Source of the DNA: Corynebacterium lactis RW2-5
GTDB taxonomy: Bacteria; Actinomycetota; Actinomycetes; Mycobacteriales; Mycobacteriaceae
Direction: 5' to 3'
DNA length: 64,000 nucleotides
NCBI RefSeq assembly: GCF_001274895.1
Contig: NZ_CP006841.1
Coordinates: forward strand, 310,001-374,000
The notes under the pieces: model-generated
What the model was told of the DNA's origin: nothing
The model's database searches: none
Seen by the model: only the letters and a program-made list of their open reading frames with translations
Translations under genes and position numbers: made by a program
Part shown: positions 8,869 through 17,300 of the stretch, piece by piece
Layout of the letters: each line of letters begins with the position of its first letter
Position numbering within the stretch: position 1 is the first letter of the stretch

Positions 8869-10245
8869 ATGGAAAAAATTGCAGGGCGAAGTGAGCCTCG
8901 TCGCGGCCGTCACGCCAAGTCCGAGCCGGAAGCCCATCAGGCCCCCGAGCACCGCCTGGAGGTCCCCGGCCCGTCTCCCGAGGTGGAGGCGGAAAAGCGT
9001 AGTCAGCTCCGCAAGGCCAAGGCTTTTGCTACTGCGCTGCTCATTATTGCGACGGCCGTTTACTTCACCTGCCGCTGGATCGAATCCAGCCATACGTCGG
9101 CAGGCGAGGCGATTCCGGCGTGGGTGGGCTATGTTCGGGCGGCGTCGGAGGCTGGTATGGTCGGCGCGCTGGCGGACTGGTTCGCGGTGGTTGCTCTGTT
9201 CAGGCATCCGTTGGGAATCCCCATCCCGCACACGGCAATCGTGCGCCGGAAGAAGGATCAGGTTGGCGAATCGCTGGCGCAGTTCGTGGGCGATAACTTC
9301 CTGAATCCTACGTTGATTGTGGACAAGGTTCGCAAGGCTCAGATTCCGGAGCGGGTGGGGCAGTGGCTGGTCGAGCCCGGAAACGCTGACAAGGTCTCGG
9401 CGCAGGTCGGTAAGTTCACCGGCAATGCTCTGGAGGCCGTGGACTCTGACGATGCCGCGGCGGTTCTCAAGACGGCCGTCATCGATGAGGTGGCCGCGCC
9501 TGAATGGGGACCTCCGGCGGGACGCGTGCTCGGGCAGCTGATTGAGGAGGGGCGTACCGAGCCCATCGTGCAGCAGCTCGCGGACTGGTTGCACCGCAAG
9601 TCGCTGACCGCCCAGCCCCTTATCGACCGCATGGTCGGCGAGCGCGCCCCCTCGTGGGCGCCGAGCTTCGTCAATGACCTGATTGGTGACAAGGTCTACC
9701 GCGAGCTTGTCGACTGGACCTGGAACGTCGCGCACGATTCTCACCACGACGCCCGCCAGGCGCTGCACCGCTTCCTCACTCAGCTTGCCGACGACCTGCA
9801 GAACGACGAAGCGACCATTAACAAGGTGGAGGAATTAAAGAGCGATATTCTCTCCTCCGCCGCTGTTACGTCTGCGCCTGCAAAGATGTGGGAATCCACC
9901 TCGACAAAGCTCATCGACGCCGCCCGTGACCCGGAGTCGCTGCTGCGCCGGAAGATTTCCGAGACCGCGGCCCGCTACGGCCAGCGAGTCAATGAGGACG
10001 CCGAATTGCGCAGCAGAATGGGCGACCGGCTGGAGAAGGCTGTGGTTTTCGTATCGGAGAATTACTCCGGAGAAATCACATCTATCATCTCTGAGACCGT
10101 CGCCCGCTGGGATGCCGACGAGGCATCGGACAAGATTGAGCTGATGGTTGGCCGCGACCTCCAGTTCATCCGCGTCAACGGCACTGTTGTCGGTTCGCTC
10201 GCGGGTCTAGCAATCTACACTCTGTCTACGCTGTTCTTCGGCTAG
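8869..10245 (+). CDS. DUF445 family membrane protein
   Basis: A 458-residue protein of the DUF445/YjiN family. A charged N-terminus is followed by a membrane helix (about 45-65), then the family signature GMVGALADWFAVVALFRHP (about 103-121). A long helical cytoplasmic or periplasmic middle part follows, and a second membrane helix lies at the extreme C-terminus. Function in the family is not established. It stands alone behind the sdh terminator and is probably translated from a leaderless mRNA. Confidence 0.88.
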   Translation: MEKIAGRSEPRRGRHAKSEPEAHQAPEHRLEVPGPSPEVEAEKRSQLRKAKAFATALLIIATAVYFTCRWIESSHTSAGEAIPAWVGYVRAASEAGMVGALADWFAVVALFRHPLGIPIPHTAIVRRKKDQVGESLAQFVGDNFLNPTLIVDKVRKAQIPERVGQWLVEPGNADKVSAQVGKFTGNALEAVDSDDAAAVLKTAVIDEVAAPEWGPPAGRVLGQLIEEGRTEPIVQQLADWLHRKSLTAQPLIDRMVGERAPSWAPSFVNDLIGDKVYRELVDWTWNVAHDSHHDARQALHRFLTQLADDLQNDEATINKVEELKSDILSSAAVTSAPAKMWESTSTKLIDAARDPESLLRRKISETAARYGQRVNEDAELRSRMGDRLEKAVVFVSENYSGEITSIISETVARWDADEASDKIELMVGRDLQFIRVNGTVVGSLAGLAIYTLSTLFFG

Positions 10246-10322
10246 CATGAAGTAGCCGCAGTTACGCGCTAACTACAAGAACCGTCCGCACTAAATCAAA
10301 GACATTTATAAGGAGCCAGCCC

Positions 10323-10670
10323 TTGCTGCCCGCACTGCCCAGCCTCACCTCCGCTCCGTTGGAAGCCATTTACGCCTACATGGAGCTGTTGTTCCGCTTC
10401 GGCATTCCCATGATTGTCGGGGTATTCGCGCTGGTTGGCGCGATCCTGGTGATTCTCACGCGTGCCGACGCCTTCGATGCAGCGGACCGCAAGAGCCGGA
10501 ACGTATGGGCCGGCATCCTCGTCGGATCAGCCTTTTTCCTGCTGCTGCCGTGGCTTGGCTGGATGATGCTGGGCATTCCGGTTATTGCCGGGCTGGTTAT
10601 TACCGGCGTGTACTGGCTGGATGTCCGTCCCCAGATCAAGGACATCCTCTCGAACGCCCAGGGCTGGTAG
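10323..10670 (+). CDS. DUF2516 family small membrane protein
   Basis: A 115-residue protein with three hydrophobic segments (about 20-42, 59-76, 79-96) and a polar WLDVRPQIKD tail, matching the actinobacterial DUF2516 family. The start is TTG 10323, supported by AAGGAG 8 bases upstream. Function is unknown. It ends 170 bases before the convergent purU gene, with a long hairpin between them. Confidence 0.8.
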   Translation: MLPALPSLTSAPLEAIYAYMELLFRFGIPMIVGVFALVGAILVILTRADAFDAADRKSRNVWAGILVGSAFFLLLPWLGWMMLGIPVIAGLVITGVYWLDVRPQIKDILSNAQGW

Positions 10671-10716
10671 AGGTCCCGCGGCGGTCAGGTCGCGGATAGG
10701 TCGCGCGCAACCAAAA

Positions 10717-10790
10717 GCACTGTAGCGCTCGTCTATGACTTCAGCACAGCTGATAGCGTGCTCTAAAGTCACGGACGAGCGCTACAGTGC
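10717..10790. repeat. Long perfect inverted repeat between convergent genes
   Basis: GCACTGTAGCGCTCGTC (10717-10733) is the exact complement of 10774-10790 (17 base pairs). Inside, TGACTT pairs with AAGTCA and AGCAC with GTGCT, so nearly the whole 74 bases folds. It lies between the convergent DUF2516 gene and purU and could end transcription from both sides or be a REP-like palindrome. It shares ACTGTAGCGC with the repeat at 48140. Confidence 0.85.
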
Positions 10791-10840
10791 GTTGAGGCGG
10801 CGCAAGGGCAGCGCGCGCCGCCTAGCTGAGCCTAGCGGGA

Positions 10841-11746
10841 CTAGCTGAATACGACCGTTCGGTTACCGTAAACCTGGACGCGGTCCTCTAGGTGCCAGCG
10901 CAGGCCGCGGGCCAGCACCTGTTTCTCCGCATCCCGGCCCTGGCGTTGCATGTCCCGAGCCGTGTACTTGTGCGAAACACGGATGACATCCTGCTCAATG
11001 ATGGGGCCGTCATCCAGGTCCTGCGTTGCATAGTGGCAGGTAGCGCCGATGAGCTTAACGCCCCGTCGGTAAGCCTGCAGGTAGGGGCGGGCGCCCATGA
11101 AGGACGGCAGGAAGCTGTGGTGGATATTGATGGCGCGGCCTTCCCACTTCTCGCACAGATCCGGCGGGAGAATCTGCATGAAGCGGGCGAGCACGATTGC
11201 GTCGGGGTTTTCGGCGTCGACAATTTCGGCGACCTGGTCGAACGCCTTGCGCTTGCCCACCGCGTCCTTCGGGAAAGGCACGTGGTGGAAGGGGATTCCG
11301 TAGGCCTGCGCCAGCGGCTCCAGGTCACGGTGATTACCGACGATGGCCGCGACCTCCATCGGGTAGTCCGACTGCGCGACGCGGCCGAGCAGATCCTGCA
11401 GGCAGTGGCCCTCGCGGGTAACCAGAATGACGGCGCGCTTTGCGACCGCAGTATCCGTGACCTTCCAGCGCACCTCAGGGCCCCAGTCTGCGACTAGCTC
11501 GGCGAACTTTTCGCGCAGCTCGTCGACCCCCATATCCAGCTCGTCAGCACGAACGGCCTGGCGGGTGAAGAACCAACCGGTTTCCGGGTCGGAGAAGAAG
11601 TCGGCCTCGGTAATCCAGGCGCCGATGTCGGCGAGGAATGTCGACAGCGTCGATACGATACCGGTGCGATCCGGGCAGCCCAGCGAAAAGATGTACTGGC
11701 GCTGCGCGGGAATGCCGTTATTAGTGGTCAGAAGGGAGCGAGTCAT
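10841..11746 (-). CDS. purU: Formyltetrahydrofolate deformylase
   Basis: A 301-residue cytoplasmic enzyme that hydrolyses 10-formyl-THF to formate and THF, supplying formate for purine synthesis and balancing one-carbon units. An N-terminal ACT domain begins with FSLGCPDRTGIVSTL, and a C-terminal formyltransferase domain carries the signature INIHHSFLPSF with the catalytic His and a downstream GATCHYATQDLDDGPII with the catalytic Asp. A -10-like TAAAGT lies 7 bases before its ATG, so it may be leaderless. The neighbouring minus-strand genes are unrelated in function. Confidence 0.95.
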   Translation of the reverse strand: MTRSLLTTNNGIPAQRQYIFSLGCPDRTGIVSTLSTFLADIGAWITEADFFSDPETGWFFTRQAVRADELDMGVDELREKFAELVADWGPEVRWKVTDTAVAKRAVILVTREGHCLQDLLGRVAQSDYPMEVAAIVGNHRDLEPLAQAYGIPFHHVPFPKDAVGKRKAFDQVAEIVDAENPDAIVLARFMQILPPDLCEKWEGRAINIHHSFLPSFMGARPYLQAYRRGVKLIGATCHYATQDLDDGPIIEQDVIRVSHKYTARDMQRQGRDAEKQVLARGLRWHLEDRVQVYGNRTVVFS

Positions 11747-11753
11747 TCTGATT

Positions 11754-11759
11754 ACTTTA
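11754..11759 (-). promoter_or_regulatory. -10 box of a leaderless promoter (purU)
   Basis: On the minus strand TAAAGT is followed by 7 bases and then the purU ATG. No ribosome-binding site is visible. Confidence 0.55.
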
Positions 11760-11763
11760 CCTA

Positions 11764-12537
11764 CTACTCAAAGTGCAGTTGAGACACGGTCGACAGTGGC
11801 AAATCCGCGCCGCTGAGAACGAGGGCCAGTCCCTCGTCGGTGACATTCGCCTCGTCCACGCTCAGGCCATGCCCGACGGCGAGACTGAAAACGTTGCCGT
11901 TGTTATCGCCGATGAATTTAGCCAGACCGTCGAGGTTCAGCCCCAGAACGGAGCCTCCCTCGAGGTTCACGCTGAGATTCCCGCCGTCGAGGACGGGGCG
12001 CAACTTCGAAGTGGCTATGCCGGAGGAATATTGCACGTCGAAGACTCCGTCGCCAGGCAGGGGAGTGACGGAGCTAATCCGAGCTCCGGTTTTCCTGTTG
12101 GCCAGTGCCTGCAGCAGCTCCGGGGATAAAGTCACCTCGATGCGGGCACTGCCAGCCACCGGATCGTCCGGATTGGCGGCGTTGACCTTGGCCATCACAA
12201 TTTTCGCAGCGGGGTCGCCAATGACCTCCGGCTGGCCGGACAGCGCAGCGGGATCTTTGACCTCCAGCGTCGACGGGGTGTTTACCTCCAGGTGCGAAAT
12301 CTCCTTCGTTACCAGCACAGGAAGAACCGGAGAGGACCCGAAGCTCGCCTTGGGGTGCAGCTGCGTCGCAACACCGCGGCGGGCCGACTCCTCCTGAAAA
12401 CCTTCGGAGATTTTCTCGCCGATGAAGTAGCGGACACCAATCTCGGCCGCGATGGCGATGACGGCCAGCACAATGACGATGCCGATGATCGTGGGGACGA
12501 CTTTCACTCCTGAGGAGCGCCTACGGGATGAACTCAT
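11764..12537 (-). CDS. DUF2993 / LmeA-like phospholipid-binding protein
   Basis: A 257-residue protein: a basic N-terminus, one membrane helix or uncleaved signal (about residues 13-34), then an extracytoplasmic domain of the DUF2993 type with repeated beta segments ending LSTVSQLHF. LmeA, the mycobacterial member, is a periplasmic lipid-binding protein needed for lipomannan elongation; the same role here is inference. It ends 17 bases upstream of purU on the same strand. Confidence 0.75.
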   Translation of the reverse strand: MSSSRRRSSGVKVVPTIIGIVIVLAVIAIAAEIGVRYFIGEKISEGFQEESARRGVATQLHPKASFGSSPVLPVLVTKEISHLEVNTPSTLEVKDPAALSGQPEVIGDPAAKIVMAKVNAANPDDPVAGSARIEVTLSPELLQALANRKTGARISSVTPLPGDGVFDVQYSSGIATSKLRPVLDGGNLSVNLEGGSVLGLNLDGLAKFIGDNNGNVFSLAVGHGLSVDEANVTDEGLALVLSGADLPLSTVSQLHFE

Positions 12538-12591
12538 AACACCCAGTGTCCACTACGGGCCGGATTCTGGCTAGCCTTCGCCCGTTTCCCC

Positions 12592-13416
12592 TTAGCCAGT
12601 CCAACCCTGTTCATACTCGGGGGCCACGAAGCCGAAGGGCACGGTGAGGACATTGTCGCGGATGTTACGGCGAGGCCGGGCGACCGGGGCATCGTCGGCA
12701 AGCAGCTCGAGAGCCTTGCGCCAGCGGACCCGGGGACCGTGCGGGGCCCACCCTGCTGAGATGTCCCACGCGCGGTCGGCGGCGGTGAGCAGGGCATGGA
12801 TGGGTTCGCCGGGGATATTGCGGTGAATCAGCACCTTGGGGAGCCGCTCGGCAATGTCGGAGGGGCGTTCGGCGCCGAAGGGATCCCAGGCGAGGGTCAA
12901 GGTGCGGGGGCCGGAGGCGTCTAAAAGTACCCAGGCGGCGCGTCGGCCGATTTCGTCGCAGGTGCCTTCCAAGAAGAGGCCTCCTGGGGTCAGCCGGGAG
13001 GTTACCTCGCGCCAGGCGTCCTCGACGTCCGCGGCGTCGTATTGGCGCAGGACGTTGAAGGCGCGGGCCAGGTGAGGGGAGTGCCCGGCCATTTCGAAGC
13101 CGCCGAGCTCGAAGGTGACGCCGTCGCGGGGAGGCAGCACCCGAGAGGGCTCAATCTCCACGCCTGTGACGGTAATATCGGGGCGAATTTGGCGCAGCCA
13201 CCGCGCCCACTCCACGGTGGTGGTGAAGCTGGCGCCGTAGCCGATATCGATGGCCAGGGGAGCCTCCGCGTGCCACAGCAGGCGCTGCACGTCCAGGTGA
13301 TAGCGCAGCCAACGGTCGGACCTTCGCAGGCGATTGAACCCGGTGGTGCCGCGTGTGACGACGCCCTGTGGCCCCTGCGAGGCCCAGGACGCGCGGAGAT
13401 TGTGATAGTGCGGCAC
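12592..13416 (-). CDS. Class I SAM-dependent methyltransferase
   Basis: A 274-residue cytoplasmic protein. The SAM-binding motif I is AIDIGYGASFTTTVEW (about residues 55-70), motif II VTGVEIEPSR, and the later GGLFLEGTCDEIGRRAAW fits the post-III region. The substrate is unknown. It belongs to a conserved actinobacterial family often found near murB. The N-terminus (RGTTGFNRLRRSDRW) is basic, which could suit a nucleic-acid or ribosome substrate, but that is speculation. Confidence 0.75.
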   Translation of the reverse strand: MPHYHNLRASWASQGPQGVVTRGTTGFNRLRRSDRWLRYHLDVQRLLWHAEAPLAIDIGYGASFTTTVEWARWLRQIRPDITVTGVEIEPSRVLPPRDGVTFELGGFEMAGHSPHLARAFNVLRQYDAADVEDAWREVTSRLTPGGLFLEGTCDEIGRRAAWVLLDASGPRTLTLAWDPFGAERPSDIAERLPKVLIHRNIPGEPIHALLTAADRAWDISAGWAPHGPRVRWRKALELLADDAPVARPRRNIRDNVLTVPFGFVAPEYEQGWTG

Positions 13417-13447
13417 AGCCGCTGAGTTTACGCCACCGGCCAGCAGA

Positions 13448-13471
13448 CCAGGCAGGCCAGGCAGGCCAGGC
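13448..13471. repeat. 9-bp tandem repeat CCAGGCAGG
   Basis: The unit occurs about 2.7 times between the methyltransferase and the DUF2505 gene stop. It is non-coding and only slightly longer than chance for GC-rich DNA. Confidence 0.7.
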
Positions 13472-13475
13472 GCTA

Positions 13476-13970
13476 CTACGCCGCGTGCTCTGCCAGGACC
13501 GCGGTTTCGGCGTCGAGGACGCGCTCCAGGTACGGCGCGGCCTTGCCCTCGAGCATGCCGCCGACCAGTGGGACGGTAATGGAGAACTCGGAATCGGTGG
13601 TTAGCACTGACCCCTCGCCCTGGCCTGCGAGCTTCTGGGTCGCCTGGAACGTTACCGGGACACCCGAGGTCTCGGTGGTGACAGTGCTGGTTGCGGTGCC
13701 GTCGGCAAGTGGGCTGATGACGAATGTGCGGGTCAGGGAGACGCCGGACTTCACGAACTTCTGAGCCTGGTCCGGAATCTTGTCGGCCGCGACGGACTGA
13801 CGGATGACGACGGTGGTGCCGGCCTCCGAGGTCTCAAACTTCTCGACCTTGCCCTCGGCTGCGGAGAAACGGTTGGCGACCTTCTCCCAGAAGCTGGCAT
13901 CGGTCAGGGACGCGTAGATCTTGTCGACGGGCTGCGTGAAATTCACCGTATGGGTGTTGCGCGTAGTCAT
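13476..13970 (-). CDS. DUF2505 family protein (SRPBCC fold)
   Basis: A 164-residue protein of the DUF2505 family, whose members have the START/SRPBCC hydrophobic-pocket fold (HTVNFTQPVDKIYASLTD at the start, YLERVLDAETAVL at the end). The ligand is unknown. It is divergent from murB with only 37 bases between start codons. A TATTAT box sits 7 bases before its ATG, so it is predicted to be leaderless. Confidence 0.8.
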   Translation of the reverse strand: MTTRNTHTVNFTQPVDKIYASLTDASFWEKVANRFSAAEGKVEKFETSEAGTTVVIRQSVAADKIPDQAQKFVKSGVSLTRTFVISPLADGTATSTVTTETSGVPVTFQATQKLAGQGEGSVLTTDSEFSITVPLVGGMLEGKAAPYLERVLDAETAVLAEHAA

Positions 13971-13977
13971 GCTGTAG

Positions 13978-14001
13978 ATAATACGGGTTTGCCACTACGC
14001 T
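13978..14001. promoter_or_regulatory. Divergent leaderless promoters (DUF2505 gene and murB)
   Basis: On the minus strand TATTAT (13978-13983) is 7 bases before the DUF2505 ATG. On the plus strand TACGCT (13996-14001) is 6 bases before the murB GTG. Both fit a -10 box directly upstream of a leaderless start. Confidence 0.6.
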
Positions 14002-14007
14002 GGGGGC

Positions 14008-15222
14008 GTGCACGAAGTATCAGATTTTGCCGACCCCTCCCGTATCTCCGCTGTCGTAGACGGCCTCCGCTCGGTCGATGGGGCACAGGTCAGCACCGAC
14101 ACCGCCTTCTCCTCGCTGACTACGCTCCGCCTGGGCGGTACCCCGAGCGCCGTTGTGCGCTGCTCCACCACTGACGCCGTGGCCCAGGTGGTCCGTCGGC
14201 TTGACGACGAAAACGTGCCCCTGCTCATCGTTGGCGGTGGCTCAAACCTCGTTGTTGCGGACCAGCCGGGCGCCTTGGTCGCTGTGGTGATTGAGGCTGA
14301 CGCCGTGACCATGAGCACGCGGGGCCACGGCCTGGAGTCCACGGCCGCGATTATCGAGGCCGAGGCGGGCGCGGTCTGGGACGAGATTGTGCAGATGAGC
14401 GTCGACGCGGGCTTCGGCGGACTGGAATGTCTGTCGGGCATCCCGGGGTCCGCAGGTGCGACACCGGTGCAAAACGTCGGCGCTTACGGCGCGGAGGTCT
14501 CCCAGGTTCTGGATGCTGTGCAGCTCTACGACCGGGCCTCCGGCGAGGTCGAATGGGTATCCCCGGAGAGCCTGGAGCTGTCCTATCGCTATTCGAACCT
14601 AAAGTTCACGGACCGCGCGGTGGTGTTAGCCGTGCGCTTTGAGCTGAGCATCGATGGCATGTCGGTGCCACTGCGCTATGGCGAGCTTGCCCGTCGTCTT
14701 GGCGTCGACGAGGCCGAGGCCGCCGCCGGAGAGATTCGCCGTCCCTCTGACCAGGTGCGCGAGGTGGTGCTGGAGCTGCGTCGGGGCAAGGGCATGGTGC
14801 TTGAGCCAGAGGATCGCGATACGTGGTCGGCCGGATCCTTTTTCACCAACCCGATTATCGACGAGTCCGAGGTGGAGACCGTTCGCGCCAAGGTCGCCGA
14901 GCGCCGCGGGGCAGACGAGGCTGTGACGATGCCGGTATTCCCGGCCGGCGCGGGGCAAGAGGGCAAAGCGAAGCTGTCGGCGGCGTGGCTGATTGAGCGC
15001 GCCGGGTTCCCCAAGGGCTACCCGGGGCAGGGAGCCCCGGCCCGTCTTTCCACGAAGCACACGCTGGCGCTTACCAACCGCGGCGAGTCAGGTGACGGCA
15101 CGCCGACGACGGCTGACGATCTCGTGGCCCTCGCCCGAGACATCCGCGCCGGAGTCCACGCTGCTTTCGGCGTGACACTGGAGCCGGAGCCTGTGTGGGT
15201 CGGCGTCAGCATCGACGGTTAG
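14008..15222 (+). CDS. murB: UDP-N-acetylenolpyruvoylglucosamine reductase
   Basis: A 404-residue flavoenzyme that reduces enolpyruvyl-UDP-GlcNAc to UDP-MurNAc with NADPH, the second committed step of peptidoglycan precursor synthesis. FAD motifs are TTLRLGG, LLIVGGGSNLVVAD and CLSGIPGSAGATPVQNVGAYGAEV. SYRYSNLKF and SAGSFFTNPII (catalytic Ser region) follow. The C-terminal segment AAWLIERAGFPKGYPG is typical of type I MurB. The GTG start at 14008 is preceded by a -10 box rather than a Shine-Dalgarno sequence. Confidence 0.95.
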   Translation: MHEVSDFADPSRISAVVDGLRSVDGAQVSTDTAFSSLTTLRLGGTPSAVVRCSTTDAVAQVVRRLDDENVPLLIVGGGSNLVVADQPGALVAVVIEADAVTMSTRGHGLESTAAIIEAEAGAVWDEIVQMSVDAGFGGLECLSGIPGSAGATPVQNVGAYGAEVSQVLDAVQLYDRASGEVEWVSPESLELSYRYSNLKFTDRAVVLAVRFELSIDGMSVPLRYGELARRLGVDEAEAAAGEIRRPSDQVREVVLELRRGKGMVLEPEDRDTWSAGSFFTNPIIDESEVETVRAKVAERRGADEAVTMPVFPAGAGQEGKAKLSAAWLIERAGFPKGYPGQGAPARLSTKHTLALTNRGESGDGTPTTADDLVALARDIRAGVHAAFGVTLEPEPVWVGVSIDG

Positions 15223-15253
15223 TGGTTAGCGGTTAACGGCTAGCAGCCAGCTT

Positions 15254-17062
15254 CTAGCGGCGCTTGCGCACCAGCGAGTCCACGGTCTGGCCGCGCTCTT
15301 CAAGCTGTTTGAGCAATACGTCGCGCACGTCGCGTCGGCGCACCTTACCCATCTGGTCGCGTGGCAGGTCCTCCAGGTGGAAGAACGCGCGGGGCACCTT
15401 GTAACGGGTGAGGTTTGAGTAGCAGTGATCGCGGTAGGCTTCGGAGTCCAGGCGGGCGTAGTCGGCCAGTGTAATCGCCGCGACAACCATCTCGGAGCCG
15501 TCGTGCTTCGGCAGGCCGACGACAGTGGCGTCGGTGATGTCCGGGTGGGACAGCAGCACCTCCTCGACTTCGGCCGGGTACACGTTGAAGCCACCGGTGA
15601 TGATGACTTCCTTGATACGGGCCACCAACTTGATGAAGCCGTCCGGTTCCATCACTCCGACATCACCGGTGCGGTACCAGCGCGGCCCCTCGGGAAGCTC
15701 GGCCGGGCCGTCAGTGAAAGACTTTTCTGTCGCCTCTGGGAGGTTGAGGTAGCCGCTGAAGACCTGCGGACCGCGGACGATCACCTCGCCCTCCTCGCCG
15801 TCGGCGCGCAGTGAGGTCGGATCTTCCGGGTCGACAATCGCTACTTCGGTGTCGGGGAAGGGGATGCCGACGTAGCCCGGGCGGCGGTTGCCGTCCATCG
15901 GGTTACCGACGATGATTGGCGAGGTCTCGGTCAGGCCATAGCCCTCCACGAGGCGTCCACCGGTTAGCTTCTCCCAATTCTCCACCAGGCTCACCGGCAG
16001 GGTGGAGGCGCCGCAGAATGCGTACTTCACGCCGGAGAGATTAGCGCCGTCGCGCTCGGCCGCCTCGACGATTTTCTCGTAGAGGGTCGGCACGCCCGGA
16101 ACCCAGGTTGGGCGGTTGGACTTCATCACCTTCATAATCAGGGGAATCTCCGGCGCCGGAACCAGGACGAGCTCCGCGCCAATAAGCATTGTCAGGTTGG
16201 TGACGATGGTCAGGCCGTAGGCGTGGAACATTGGCAGCACGCCAAGCGAAATCTCACGCTCGCTGCCGAGGCCGGGGACCCATGCCTTGCCCTGCAAAAT
16301 ATTCGCGACCAGGCCTTTGTGGGTCAGCTGTGCGCCCTTGGGGGAACCGGTGGTGCCGGAGGTGTACATCATCACGGCGGTGTCGTCCGGCGTAATGGTC
16401 TCGTCCGCGACGATGTGGCGGCCGTCGCCGCCCACGGCGTCGTGAAGCAGGGCGTCGAAACCGAGGACCTGCGGGGCGGAGGCGTGCAGCTTCTCGCGGG
16501 AGGCACGCAGCTTCGGGATGGGCAGTGCGAGGGCGGCGCGCATGATAAGGGGGAGATCCTGCAGCATGTTGACTGCGATGATCGTCTCCAGCGGGGTGGT
16601 GCGGCGCAGCTCCTCCAGCACGGGCACTGTCTTATCCCAGCCGATGGCGACGCGCGCGCCGTGGTCGTTGAAGGGGTGCTCCAGTTCGTGTGAGGTGTAG
16701 AGCGGATTGTGCTCGACGGCGATAGCACCCAGGTGCAGGACGGCCCAGTAGGCGATGACGTGCTGCGGGCAGTTCGGCATCAGTAGCGCGACGCGGTCGC
16801 CCTTAGCTACACCGAGGGCGCGCAGGCCGGCGGCGGTGCTGCGGACCTTGGCGTCGAGCTCCGCGTAAGTGGTGGAGCGGCCGAAGAAGGTCAGCGCCTT
16901 GCGGTTGGGGTAGGAATCCAGTGTTCGGCGGTAGACATCCAGCAGAGTGTCGTGGCCGTAGTCGATGGATGGCGGGGTCCAGTCCGGATACAGGTCGAGC
17001 CAGGCCTTGCGCACGGCGGCGTTCGATCCCTGCTCGCCAGTGGAGTTCGAGGTATCGGTCAT
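15254..17062 (-). CDS. fadD: Long-chain fatty acyl-CoA ligase
   Basis: A 602-residue AMP-forming ligase. Motifs in order: MMYTSGTTGSPKGAQLTHKGL (P-loop, about residue 235), GYGLTETSPI (about 375), YRTGDVG and IKEVIITGGFNVYPAEVEE; GKVRRRDVRD near the end carries the catalytic Lys. It activates fatty acids with ATP and CoA. AGGAGG lies 5 bases before the ATG on the minus strand. It is divergent from mshA, with a palindromic operator candidate in the gap. FadD as a symbol is the generic name; the chain-length preference cannot be read. Confidence 0.88.
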   Translation of the reverse strand: MTDTSNSTGEQGSNAAVRKAWLDLYPDWTPPSIDYGHDTLLDVYRRTLDSYPNRKALTFFGRSTTYAELDAKVRSTAAGLRALGVAKGDRVALLMPNCPQHVIAYWAVLHLGAIAVEHNPLYTSHELEHPFNDHGARVAIGWDKTVPVLEELRRTTPLETIIAVNMLQDLPLIMRAALALPIPKLRASREKLHASAPQVLGFDALLHDAVGGDGRHIVADETITPDDTAVMMYTSGTTGSPKGAQLTHKGLVANILQGKAWVPGLGSEREISLGVLPMFHAYGLTIVTNLTMLIGAELVLVPAPEIPLIMKVMKSNRPTWVPGVPTLYEKIVEAAERDGANLSGVKYAFCGASTLPVSLVENWEKLTGGRLVEGYGLTETSPIIVGNPMDGNRRPGYVGIPFPDTEVAIVDPEDPTSLRADGEEGEVIVRGPQVFSGYLNLPEATEKSFTDGPAELPEGPRWYRTGDVGVMEPDGFIKLVARIKEVIITGGFNVYPAEVEEVLLSHPDITDATVVGLPKHDGSEMVVAAITLADYARLDSEAYRDHCYSNLTRYKVPRAFFHLEDLPRDQMGKVRRRDVRDVLLKQLEERGQTVDSLVRKRR

Positions 17063-17166
17063 GGAGTCCTCCTATAGCGTTGCTCTCTAAAGCATAGGAG
17101 ACACGACGAAAGGCCGTTGGGACCGTGCTTTCCGACGTAAATCCTTGCTATTTGTTTAGCGATACT

Positions 17167-17186
17167 AACCTACGAGAGCGTAGGTT
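17167..17186. promoter_or_regulatory. Palindromic operator candidate between fadD and mshA
   Basis: AACCTAC (17167-17173), 6 bases, GTAGGTT (17180-17186) form a perfect dyad of the size bound by TetR-type dimers. It lies 105 bases upstream of fadD and 115 upstream of mshA. Regulation of fadD by a fatty-acid-responsive repressor is a plausible reading. Confidence 0.5.
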
Positions 17187-17300
17187 TGGTGTCGACCGGG
17201 GGTGATTTTGCCGGGGAAATCCCGCGGGTGTGCAATCGGGTTGCCGCTGGGGAATAGGGGCGTTTGCGGCATTGTGGCTGCCGGGGGCAATCTAGGAGGC

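Noticed and set aside
13448..13471. Possible CRISPR-like short tandem repeats
   Set aside because: Unit of 9 bases, no spacers, no cas genes; a simple tandem repeat.
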